From contig URDM01000028.1 in assembly GCA_900546575.1 (NCBI GenBank), forward strand, positions 1 through 32,407: a DNA stretch of 32,407 nucleotides, written 5' to 3'. Positions 26,142 through 32,407 of this stretch are shown here, one piece after another (the stretch's first letter is position 1; every line of letters begins with the position of its first letter). The position numbers were made by a program, and so were the translations under genes. The DNA is from an uncultured Prevotella sp. (GTDB lineage Bacteria; Bacteroidota; Bacteroidia; Bacteroidales; Bacteroidaceae). The notes below the pieces were generated by a model. It saw only the letters and a program-made list of their open reading frames with translations. It was not told the DNA's origin and did no database searches.

Positions 26142-26292
26142 GACAAGCAACGTTTCTTTATGTCACGACTCAGAGATTAGCGTCACGATTGTAAAGGGAC
26201 ATGCTATCGTATTGCATAGTACTTGGCATCAGAACGCACATAAAATATACGTGTGATGTAGTGTATTCCTTTCTTTGTTTTTGTGACGAGTC

Positions 26293-27564
26293 TTAATCCT
26301 TCAAGCAACCTATCGGCACTACATACACGCCGTCCTTGCGTTGGTAGGCAAAGTCGCCTACGGCAGTAAGAATCATGAGAAACGAGGGAGTCTTCATCTT
26401 GTCGGTGTCGATTCTTGAAGACAATGCCTTCAGATTCTCTGCGCCTTCATCAATAAGTTTGTCGCCACCGAGTTTTACTTCAATCAGTCCATACTTGCCA
26501 TTGCGCAGATGTACAACAGCATCGCATTCCAATCCGGTCTTGTCACGGAAATGGAACACTTGGCCGTCGAGTGCTTCTGCATATACACGCAGGTCTCTCA
26601 CGCATAACGTCTCGAAAAACAGCCCCATTGTATTTAGGTCTTGCAGCAAGTCGTCAGGTCCAAGGCCAAGAGAGGAAGTTCCTATAGACGGGTCTATGAA
26701 ATATCTGGTGCTTGCAGTTCGTATTGCCGACTTTGAGCGTAAGTTGGGGTTCCACGCTTCTGAATCCTCTATTACAAATATTTTGCGCAATGCTTCTATA
26801 TAAGAACTGATGGTTTTCTCGCTTACTGTTTTGTCACCATTTGCAGACAGGTCTGCTACAATCGTCCCGATAGTGGCTTGTGCACCTTGATGACGTGCAT
26901 ACGAGCGCATCAAGAGTTTGGCAGTTGTAGCGTTTCGCTTTACATCGTCCACACGCGATATGTCTTTCTTTACTACGGCATCAACATAATCGTAGGCTTG
27001 AGCGAGAGCTGCCTTTCTTTCCAATCCACATGCAAACGGCCATCCGCCACGGCATATCAGATATGCAATGTCTGAAATATCAAGTTTGCAAGTTTCTGCA
27101 ATTGGGCCACCATTGTCAAAGAGGTGTCGCAAGCTGACCTTGCCTGACGATTCGCCTGACTCAAACAGAGTCATTGGGCGCATTGTAAGCCAACTGAATC
27201 TGCCAGTACCGGAATGGTGCATGTCTTCCTCGCTTGCCGGAACGGCTGACCCAGTCACAATAAATTGCCCTACATCGTGCCTATGGTCGATTTCAAAACG
27301 CATGCTATCCCATAATTTAGGGGCGAGTTGCCATTCGTCAATAAGTCGCGGGGTATCACCGCTGAGCAATAATGAAGGGTCGAGTTCAGCCATACGCAGG
27401 TTGCTCTGAAGCGTTGCGGGATTGTCCATGTACAATATGCTCTTAGCATGTTGTTCGGCTGTTGTGGTTTTCCCGCACCACTTCGGTCCTTCTATCAGTA
27501 CAGCTCCTTTTGAGGCAAGTTTGTCTGCTAATATTTTGTCGGCTATTCTGCTTCTGTATTCCAT
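26293..27564 (-). CDS. P-loop ATPase (AAA_14) with DUF4143 domain
   Basis: I chose the start at 27564 (MEYRSRIADKIL, 423 residues); the longer frame from 27630 would translate part of the upstream repeat. Walker A is GPKWCGKT (26-33), with an Asp-containing Walker B (LIDEWQLAPKLWD) and the sensor-like FIVTGSAVPAS. The C-terminal DUF4143 region ends in a PD-(D/E)xK-like pattern (Asp348, Glu362-x-Lys364). The family is common in bacteria and archaea, and its role is not settled. The gene lies outside the predicted invertible segment, convergent with operon B. Its start is preceded by a 4 x 23-bp repeat array that overlaps the likely -33 position, which suggests self-regulation or a binding site for its own product. 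Confidence 0.9.
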   Translation of the reverse strand: MEYRSRIADKILADKLASKGAVLIEGPKWCGKTTTAEQHAKSILYMDNPATLQSNLRMAELDPSLLLSGDTPRLIDEWQLAPKLWDSMRFEIDHRHDVGQFIVTGSAVPASEEDMHHSGTGRFSWLTMRPMTLFESGESSGKVSLRHLFDNGGPIAETCKLDISDIAYLICRGGWPFACGLERKAALAQAYDYVDAVVKKDISRVDDVKRNATTAKLLMRSYARHQGAQATIGTIVADLSANGDKTVSEKTISSYIEALRKIFVIEDSEAWNPNLRSKSAIRTASTRYFIDPSIGTSSLGLGPDDLLQDLNTMGLFFETLCVRDLRVYAEALDGQVFHFRDKTGLECDAVVHLRNGKYGLIEVKLGGDKLIDEGAENLKALSSRIDTDKMKTPSFLMILTAVGDFAYQRKDGVYVVPIGCLKD

Positions 27565-27589
27565 TGTGTTACAATTAATAAGTTCGTAT

Positions 27590-27620
27590 GCAAATGTACA
27601 AATAAAAATTCGTATTTCCG
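27590..27620 (-). promoter_or_regulatory. Predicted promoter of the DUF4143 ATPase gene
   Basis: TACATTTGC (27590-27598, minus strand) matches the -7 element. The position expected for the -33 element (about 27618-27621) falls inside the first 23-bp repeat unit and has no TTTG, so a repeat-binding protein may affect initiation. Confidence 0.55.
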
Positions 27621-27704
27621 CAGTTGGCACGATTTTATTTCCTCAGTTGGCACGATTTTATTTCCGCAGTTGGCGCGTTTTTACTTCCGTAGTTGGCGTT
27701 TTTG
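27613..27704. repeat. Four 23-bp direct repeats upstream of the DUF4143 ATPase gene
   Basis: Units start at 27613, 27636, 27659 and 27682 with no spacers. The conserved core is TTCCGCAGTTGGC, followed by a T-rich tail. Units 1 and 2 differ at one base, and units 3 and 4 drift more, so the array decays away from the gene. Confidence 0.88.
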
Positions 27705-27770
27705 ATGTGGTTATGAAGTCTGTCGGTAGTATATTATACAAAAAACAATCATCTTTTTTTCGTTAATTGT

Positions 27771-27802
27771 TTTGCCTTTCGCCTTTTTTAGCGTATTTTT
27801 GC
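27771..27802 (+). promoter_or_regulatory. Acyl-CoA ligase promoter
   Basis: TTTG (27771-27774), exactly 19 bases, then TATTTTTGC (27794-27802) is a full consensus match, 51 bases before the start codon. Confidence 0.82.
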
Positions 27803-27852
27803 ATATTCATATATGTGGTAAAGTCAATCCGCCGCATTAAAAACCTAAGATT

Positions 27853-29661
27853 ATGCAAACAAGATGTCATCTTTCTGTTCTCGCCCTGAAGCTGGCTGAG
27901 AAGTATGGCGACCGTGCAGCCTTCACCTACAAGGACTTTGGAGGCACTGTATGGAAGCAGATGAGCTACAATCGTTTCGCCCAGCTGGTGAAGCAAGCAT
28001 CCAACGCTCTGCTCAACCTCGGCATCAAGCCGCAGGACACTATTGGCGTGTTCTCGCAGAACACCATACAGTATCTCATCACCGACTTTGGAGCCTATGG
28101 CGTGCGTACAATCTCCATACCGTTCTACGCCACGGCTTCCGAACAGCAGATACAATACATGATAAACGATGCCGGCATACGCTTCCTCTTCGTAGGCGAG
28201 CAGGAGCAGTATGACAAGGCGCACCGTATATTCGCCCTTTGCAACACGCTCGAGCGCATCATCATATTCGACCGCTCGGTACGCATTTCCACTCACGACC
28301 CTGCCGCACTCTACTTTGACGACTTCCTGAAGCTCGGTGAGGGACTGCCACGGCAGAGTGAGGTGGAGCAGCTATACGCCCATGCCAACAACGACGACCT
28401 GTGCAACATACTGTATACGTCGGGCACAACGGGCGAGTCGAAGGGCGTAATGCTCACATACGGACAGTATGAGGCAGCATTGAAGGCCAACGACGAGGTG
28501 GTGCCTCTCAAGGAGAGCGACCGCGTCATCCAGTTCCTGCCCATTACTCACATCTTCGAGCGCGGATGGTCATACCTCGCATTCTCTGAAGGATGCCACA
28601 TCATCATCAATACCAATCCGCACGACATCCAGCAGTCAATGCGCGAGACGCATCCTACATGCATGTCGAGTGTGCCACGATTCTGGGAGAAGGTTTACCA
28701 GGCTGTGCTTGACAAGATCGACCGTTCGAGCGTTGCCAAGCAGCGCCTCTTCCGTCACGCCCTTGAGGTAGGCCGCCGATACAACATCGACTGCAAGAGC
28801 CGCTGCAAGCGTCCGTCGCCGTTGCTGGCCATGGAATACAAGCTCTTCGACAAGATGATTCTGCGTCTGGTGCGCAAGCAGATTGGATTGGAGAACGCCC
28901 ATCTGTTCCCCACAGCAGGCGCTACGGTCTCGCCCGCAGTAGAGCGCTTCGTCCATTCGGTAGGCATTAATATGATAGTGGGCTACGGACTTACAGAGAG
29001 TCTTGCCACCGTAAGTTGCGACCGCGAGAACATGCCGTTCACCATCGGTTCGGTAGGTCGTCCTATCAACGGATTGCAGGTGAAGATTGGCGACAACGAC
29101 GAGATATTGCTCAAGGGTCCCACTATCACGCCGGGCTACTACAAGCGTGAGGCTGCCAATCAGGAAGCCTTCACCGAAGACGGATTCTTCCGCACAGGCG
29201 ATGCCGGATACATGAAGAACGGTGAGCTGTTCCTTACCGACCGCATCAAGGACCTCTTCAAGACATCCAACGGCAAGTACATCGCTCCGCAGATGATAGA
29301 GTCGCTGCTGCTTGTTGACAAGTTCATCGACCAGGTGATAGTGATAGCCAACGAGCGCAAGTTCGTGTCGGCACTCATCGTGCCCGAGTTCCGCCTCGTA
29401 GAGGAATGGGCCAAGGACCACGGCATAGCATTCGAGAACCGCGAGGACCTTTGTGCCAATGCCAAGGTGCACAAGATGATGATGGACCGCATACAGACAC
29501 TGCAGCAGCAGTTGGCGCATTACGAGCAGATAAAGCGATTTACGCTCATCGCCCATCACTTCTCTATGGAGTCGGGCGAGCTTACAAACACGCTCAAGAT
29601 ACGCCGACCGGTGATTTACAAGAACTTCAAGGAAGTGATAGACAAAATGTACGAAGAATGA
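27853..29661 (+). CDS. Long-chain fatty-acid-CoA ligase (AMP-binding, ANL superfamily)
   Basis: The 602-residue enzyme has the ATP/AMP motif YTSGTTGESKGVMLT (from 188), the A5-type motif GYGLTES, the A7/A8 motifs FFRTGDAGYM and TDRIKDLFKTSNGKYIAPQMIE, and a C-terminal tail typical of the FadD/FAA1 long-chain branch. The enzyme activates fatty acids to acyl-CoA via an acyl-adenylate, probably at the inner membrane. It is close to prfB but separated by 217 bases of repeat-rich sequence with no clear terminator, so co-transcription is possible. The start at 27853 follows a good promoter. Confidence 0.93.
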   Translation: MQTRCHLSVLALKLAEKYGDRAAFTYKDFGGTVWKQMSYNRFAQLVKQASNALLNLGIKPQDTIGVFSQNTIQYLITDFGAYGVRTISIPFYATASEQQIQYMINDAGIRFLFVGEQEQYDKAHRIFALCNTLERIIIFDRSVRISTHDPAALYFDDFLKLGEGLPRQSEVEQLYAHANNDDLCNILYTSGTTGESKGVMLTYGQYEAALKANDEVVPLKESDRVIQFLPITHIFERGWSYLAFSEGCHIIINTNPHDIQQSMRETHPTCMSSVPRFWEKVYQAVLDKIDRSSVAKQRLFRHALEVGRRYNIDCKSRCKRPSPLLAMEYKLFDKMILRLVRKQIGLENAHLFPTAGATVSPAVERFVHSVGINMIVGYGLTESLATVSCDRENMPFTIGSVGRPINGLQVKIGDNDEILLKGPTITPGYYKREAANQEAFTEDGFFRTGDAGYMKNGELFLTDRIKDLFKTSNGKYIAPQMIESLLLVDKFIDQVIVIANERKFVSALIVPEFRLVEEWAKDHGIAFENREDLCANAKVHKMMMDRIQTLQQQLAHYEQIKRFTLIAHHFSMESGELTNTLKIRRPVIYKNFKEVIDKMYEE

Positions 29662-29689
29662 GTATAGCGAATTTTGAGTTTTGAATTTT

Positions 29690-29741
29690 GAATGTTGAAT
29701 TGGTCGGCTACGCCGATTAGGAATTGTTCAATTTTGAATTG
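29690..29741. repeat. Modular AT-rich repeat with a GC-rich hairpin centre, copy 1
   Basis: A 15-base left flank (GAATGTTGAATTGGT) is followed by the palindromic centre CGGCTACGCCG (29705-29715) and a 26-base right flank that starts ATTAGGAATTGTTC. Both flanks are repeated exactly at 31027-31080, with a different centre. A reverse-oriented relative (AATCGCAGGCGTAAGCCG) follows near 29777-29795. Confidence 0.8.
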
Positions 29742-29878
29742 TTCAACTCAAAAGTCAAAATTCATAAATTCATAATCGCAGGCGTAAGCCGAGAATAATT
29801 CAAAACTCAAAATTCAAAATTCAAAATTGCCGCAAGGCAACAATTCAAAATTCAAAACTCAAAATTCAAAACTCATAA
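29742..29878. repeat. Low-complexity ATTCAAAA repeats with hairpin centres before prfB
   Basis: The stretch is made of variants of AATTCAAAATTCA and AATTCATAAATT, interrupted by GC-rich centres, including TTGCCGCAAGGCAA (about 29827-29840). No gene is present. Such spacers occur again after prfB and before the rRNA operon. Confidence 0.7.
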
Positions 29879-30997
29879 ATGATAACAGCCGACCAACTGA
29901 AGGATTTGCTTGAGCGTGCTGACGCGCTCAACCATTATCTCAACATAGACCAGAAGAAAGTAGAATATGAAGAAGAGCAGCTGCGCACTCAGGCACCCGA
30001 CTTTTGGGAAGACCCCAAGCGTGCCGAAGAGCAGATGAAGAAGGTGAAGGGACTCAAAAAGTGGATTAAAGGATACGAGCAGGTGCGACGTCTTGCCGAC
30101 GAAACACAGCTCGCCTTCGACTACCACAAGGAGGATCTCGTGACCGAAGAGGAAGTTGACGCCGACTACGCCAATGCTATCAAGGCTATAGAAGACCTCG
30201 AACTGATGAATATGCTGCGCCAGAAGGAAGACCCTATGGACTGTGTGATGAAGATAAACTCAGGTGCTGGCGGCACCGAGAGCCAGGACTGGGCACAGAT
30301 GCTCATGCGTATGTACATGCGTTGGGCTGAGGCTCACGGCTACAAGGTTACGATAAGCAACCTCCAGGAGGGCGATGAGGCTGGCATCAAGAGCGTGACT
30401 ATGGAGATAGAGGGCGGCGAATACGCCTACGGCTATCTGAAAAGCGAGAACGGAGTACACCGTCTGGTACGCGTATCGCCATTCAATGCACAGGGCAAGC
30501 GCATGACATCGTTCGCATCGGTATTCGTTTCGCCGCTCGTCGACGACACTATCGAGGTGTATGTCGACCCGTCGAAAGTGAGCTGGGACCTCTTCCGCTC
30601 GGGCGGAGCAGGCGGTCAGAACGTAAATAAGGTAGAGACAGGCGTGCGATTGCGCTATCAGTACACCGACCCCGACACCGGAGAAGAAGAGGAAATCCTC
30701 ATCGAAAACACCGAAAGCCGAAAACAGCTCGAAAACCGCAACAACGCCATGCGATTGCTCAAGTCGCAACTCTACGACCGTGCCATGAAGAAACGACTTG
30801 AGGCGCAAGCCAAGATCGAGGCAGGCAAGAAGAAGATAGAGTGGGGCAGTCAGATACGCTCATACGTGTTCGACGACCGCCGCGTCAAGGACCATCGCAC
30901 CAACTATCAGACCACCGACGTCGATGGGGTGATGGACGGAAAGATAGACGGATTCATAAAAGCATACCTCATGGAATTCCCAGTGGTCGAAGCGTAA
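29879..30997 (+). CDS. prfB: Peptide chain release factor 2
   Basis: The 372-residue protein has the RF2 N-terminal coiled domain (about 1-110), the stop-codon-reading tripeptide SPF (200-202) that marks RF2 (UGA/UAA recognition), and the GGQ motif (245-247) that triggers peptide release on the ribosome, followed by the basic C-terminal helix. The frame is continuous from ATG to stop: the programmed frameshift with an in-frame TGA seen near codon 25 in many bacteria is absent, so this gene is not autoregulated in that way. The start sits directly at the end of a repeat-rich spacer and has no Shine-Dalgarno sequence. The stop codon lies inside a small hairpin (CGAAGC-GTAAT-GCTTCG). Confidence 0.96.
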   Translation: MITADQLKDLLERADALNHYLNIDQKKVEYEEEQLRTQAPDFWEDPKRAEEQMKKVKGLKKWIKGYEQVRRLADETQLAFDYHKEDLVTEEEVDADYANAIKAIEDLELMNMLRQKEDPMDCVMKINSGAGGTESQDWAQMLMRMYMRWAEAHGYKVTISNLQEGDEAGIKSVTMEIEGGEYAYGYLKSENGVHRLVRVSPFNAQGKRMTSFASVFVSPLVDDTIEVYVDPSKVSWDLFRSGGAGGQNVNKVETGVRLRYQYTDPDTGEEEEILIENTESRKQLENRNNAMRLLKSQLYDRAMKKRLEAQAKIEAGKKKIEWGSQIRSYVFDDRRVKDHRTNYQTTDVDGVMDGKIDGFIKAYLMEFPVVEA

Positions 30998-31189
30998 TGC
31001 TTCGGCAATTAGGAATGTTGAATTACGAATGTTGAATTGGTGCGTCTGCGACGCATTAGGAATTGTTCAATTTTGAATTGGTTGGGCAATAATTCAGCAT
31101 TCATTAATTCAACATTCAATAACTCAACATTGCGACTCTGTCGCAACTAATTCAACATTTAACATTCAACATTCAACATTTTTTTTACT
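30988..31189. repeat. Repeat-rich spacer after prfB, with module copy 2
   Basis: The spacer has a hairpin over the prfB stop codon (about 30988-31003), the module with centre GCGTCTGCGACGC (31042-31054; flanks 31027-31041 and 31055-31080, identical to copy 1), and TTGCGAC-TCT-GTCGCAA (about 31131-31147), then ATTCAACATT repeats running up to the start of the next gene. Confidence 0.75.
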
Positions 31190-31330
31190 ATGAGCCAGAA
31201 CAGTAAAATCAGAAAACAGCGTTACGCCAAAGAACAGGAGCGTAAAGGCAAGAAAGTAGTGGAATACATCCTTTGGGCATTCATCATATTGGCCGTGGCA
31301 TTCATGATCTGGACCACGATGAACGCTTAA
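31190..31330 (+). CDS. Small basic single-pass membrane protein
   Basis: This 46-codon frame starts MSQNSKIRKQRYAKEQERKG, has a strongly basic N-terminal half (Lys/Arg-rich, residues 6-22) and one hydrophobic helix (about 26-43, ILWAFIILAVAFMIW), and ends TTMNA. The charge pattern suggests the N-terminus stays in the cytoplasm. It fits exactly between the repeat spacer and the CYTH gene (24-base gap), in the same direction, which supports it as real. An A/T-rich stretch precedes the ATG, as in the neighbours. No function is recognised; it was too short for routine ORF calling. Confidence 0.7.
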   Translation: MSQNSKIRKQRYAKEQERKGKKVVEYILWAFIILAVAFMIWTTMNA

Positions 31331-31354
31331 CGTCAACACACTATTCGTACAACA

Positions 31355-31846
31355 ATGAGTGGACTGGAAATAGAACGCAAGTTCCTTATACGCAAAGGCG
31401 GCTCCTGGAAGGATGCCGCCTTTTCTTCAAGCCATATCAAGCAAGGCTATATGCCATGCGAGTCGGCTACAGTGCGCGTGCGTACCCGCGACGACCGTTC
31501 GTGGCTCACTATCAAGAGCCATAGCGATAGCGCAGGACTGTCGCGCTATGAGTTTGAAAAAGAAATCAGCAACGACGAAGCGCAGCATCTCTTCGAATTG
31601 TGTCGGGGTGGCGTGATAGACAAACGTCGCTGGCTGGTGAAGAGTCCCGACGGACAGCATACGTTCGAGGTGGATGAGTTCTATGGCGATAACGCCGGAC
31701 TGGTAGTAGCCGAAGTAGAACTGAAATCAGAAGACGAACCCTTCAGCAAACCCGATTTCATAGGTCAGGAAGTGACAGGCGACCGCCGTTACTACAACTC
31801 CCAACTCCTCCAGAATCCCTATTCTCGCTGGAAAGAACAGCAGTAG
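31355..31846 (+). CDS. CYTH domain protein (triphosphate tunnel metalloenzyme)
   Basis: The 163-residue protein opens with the CYTH signature ExExK (LEIERKF, residues 5-9) and carries the tunnel residues expected for the fold: Arg-rich VRVRTRDD, a Lys in LTIKS, the FEKEI strand, an Arg pair in DKRRW and the EVDEFYGD and VAEVELKSE strands. CYTH proteins bind triphosphate compounds with a divalent metal; bacterial ones of this length are usually tripolyphosphatases or of unknown role, and adenylate cyclase is a less likely alternative. It lies 24 bases after the small membrane protein, so the two may form an operon. A five-unit repeat array follows. Confidence 0.92.
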   Translation: MSGLEIERKFLIRKGGSWKDAAFSSSHIKQGYMPCESATVRVRTRDDRSWLTIKSHSDSAGLSRYEFEKEISNDEAQHLFELCRGGVIDKRRWLVKSPDGQHTFEVDEFYGDNAGLVVAEVELKSEDEPFSKPDFIGQEVTGDRRYYNSQLLQNPYSRWKEQQ

Positions 31847-32161
31847 AATCTCCAAAACATAACACTCAACATCCATCACTTGTCACTTAATATTTATCAC
31901 TTAACACTTAACATTTTCCAAAAGGACCCCTTTTGCACTTCAAATGTACCCCTTTTACCATGCAAAAGGAGTCCTTTTGCCTTCCAAATGTAATCCTTTT
32001 GCACTCCAAAAGGACTCCTTTTTTAAAGCAAAGTCTTTTCTGTTTAAATATAACATGATCTGCCTATATATATAATATAATGTGTAGCCAGTCCAAATAG
32101 ACTCTTATGTGTAAACAACTGTTAAAATACTAATAAAATTAAGCATTTTCTCAGTGAAAGT
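31847..32161. other. Intergenic region before the rRNA promoter
   Basis: It contains ACTTAACATT-like low-complexity sequence (31853-31916), the 22-bp array (31919-32028) and an AT-rich stretch (32029-32161) with no gene. Confidence 0.65.
31919..32028. repeat. Second array of five 22-bp near-palindromic repeats
   Basis: Units start at 31919, 31941, 31963, 31985 and 32007 without spacers. Units 1, 3 and 5 have the core AAAAGGA-(2)-CCTTTT, as in the array at 2608; units 2 and 4 have AAATGTA in the left half instead. The alternating pattern suggests a two-unit repeat step. Confidence 0.88.
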
Positions 32162-32193
32162 TTTGGAGATTCAAATAAAAGTCATACCTTTGC
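32162..32193 (+). promoter_or_regulatory. rRNA operon promoter
   Basis: TTTG (32162-32165), exactly 19 bases, then TACCTTTGC (32185-32193) is a full consensus match and resembles the tRNA promoters in this window. Confidence 0.85.
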
Positions 32194-32199
32194 ATCCGC

Positions 32200-32407
32200 T
32201 TTCGAGAACGAACGACACCTCAAACAAAACGAGATTGAGAAGAGTTCGGGAAAAGCGAATAAAGAAAGAGTTCTTTGAAAAGATTTACATAAGACAGATA
32301 AAGTAGTACAAGAAGCGAGAATGAAGAAATTCATTCTTGGGTAGAAGAAAAACGAACCGTCAAGTTTGTTTGACTTTAAACTCTAATTTGGAAGCTCGTT
32401 CTGAAAC
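32200..32407 (+). other. Leader of an rRNA operon (16S gene begins beyond the window)
   Basis: The sequence after the promoter is a typical Bacteroidales 16S leader, with a boxA-like antitermination element (AGTTCTTTGAAAAG, 32269-32282) and several short complementary stretches. The 16S start motif AGAGTTTGAT is not reached. Assignment rests on resemblance to known leaders and on the promoter. Confidence 0.75.

Larger units (their letters stand above)
25867..26292. other. Intergenic region with a short tandem repeat, no convincing gene
   Basis: After the terminator there is one open frame from a TTG codon (25967-26194, 75 residues) with a hydrophobic start and a SRHDT(I/V)I repeat. It has no ATG start or clear translation signal, and I do not accept it as a gene. 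The tandem repeat at 26079-26141 lies in it. The rest (26142-26292) shows nothing. Confidence 0.55.

Noticed and set aside
27565..27630. Upstream extension of the DUF4143 ATPase to an earlier ATG
   Set aside because: The extension would translate the -7 element and part of a 23-bp repeat; the family N-terminus fits the start at 27564.
28636..29559. A 307-residue open frame on the minus strand
   Set aside because: Antisense to the acyl-CoA ligase, whose motifs are complete; no domain is visible in the antisense frame.
29879..29960. Programmed frameshift site in prfB
   Set aside because: There is no in-frame TGA or CTTTGAC near codon 25; the frame is continuous.

Overview
The window looks like the chromosome of a Bacteroidales bacterium, most likely a Prevotella-type genome. 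The reasons are three SusC-type TonB-dependent receptors, two SusD lipoproteins, promoters of the Bacteroidota form (TTTG, 19-20 bases, TAnnTTTGC), A-rich rather than Shine-Dalgarno translation starts, and a sulfatase of the Bacteroidota type. The genus is an inference; no 16S sequence is included, because the window stops inside the leader of an rRNA operon.

Layout. 1-2410: a SusC gene (minus strand) cut short at its 3' end, directly followed by a terminator. 2411-3300: a long intergenic region with five 22-bp palindromic repeats, strong hairpins and tRNA-Asn. 3305-7677: two tandem NSS-family sodium symporters and a sulfatase, all minus strand. 7766-8239: tRNA-Pro(CGG) and tRNA-Phe with promoters and terminators. 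8494-10689: ribonuclease R. 10840-11604: an outer-membrane protein gene broken by one in-frame TAA. 12275-25866: the accessory core, described below. 26293-27704: a second ATPase-nuclease gene with a 4 x 23-bp repeat array over its promoter. 27794-31846: long-chain acyl-CoA ligase, prfB, a 46-residue membrane protein and a CYTH protein, separated by AT-rich repeat modules. 31919-32407: a second 5 x 22-bp array, then an rRNA promoter and leader.

The most interesting region is 12275-25866. Two different SusCD operons point outward from a central segment of about 3.2 kb. That segment is bounded by a 263-bp inverted repeat (16667-16929 and 20146-20408) which I compared base by base and found identical. 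The repeat covers the 5' leader, the start codon, the signal peptide and the first ~53 codons of both susC genes. The segment encodes a tyrosine recombinase and an ATPase-nuclease. A consensus promoter (17110-17142) lies on one side only and faces susC-A. The simplest reading is a reversible promoter switch: inversion would disconnect SusCD-A and connect SusCD-B plus its third lipoprotein. In the orientation shown, A is predicted ON and B OFF.

A second theme is the pair of ATPase genes (17470-18909 and 26293-27564). Both have a P-loop domain and a C-terminal PD-(D/E)xK-like nuclease domain, and both have a compact array of repeated motifs with a TTGGCA core directly upstream, overlapping the likely promoter. 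A third is the set of intergenic repeat families: the 22-bp arrays at both ends of the window, and a modular AT-rich element with exchangeable GC-rich hairpin centres around prfB.
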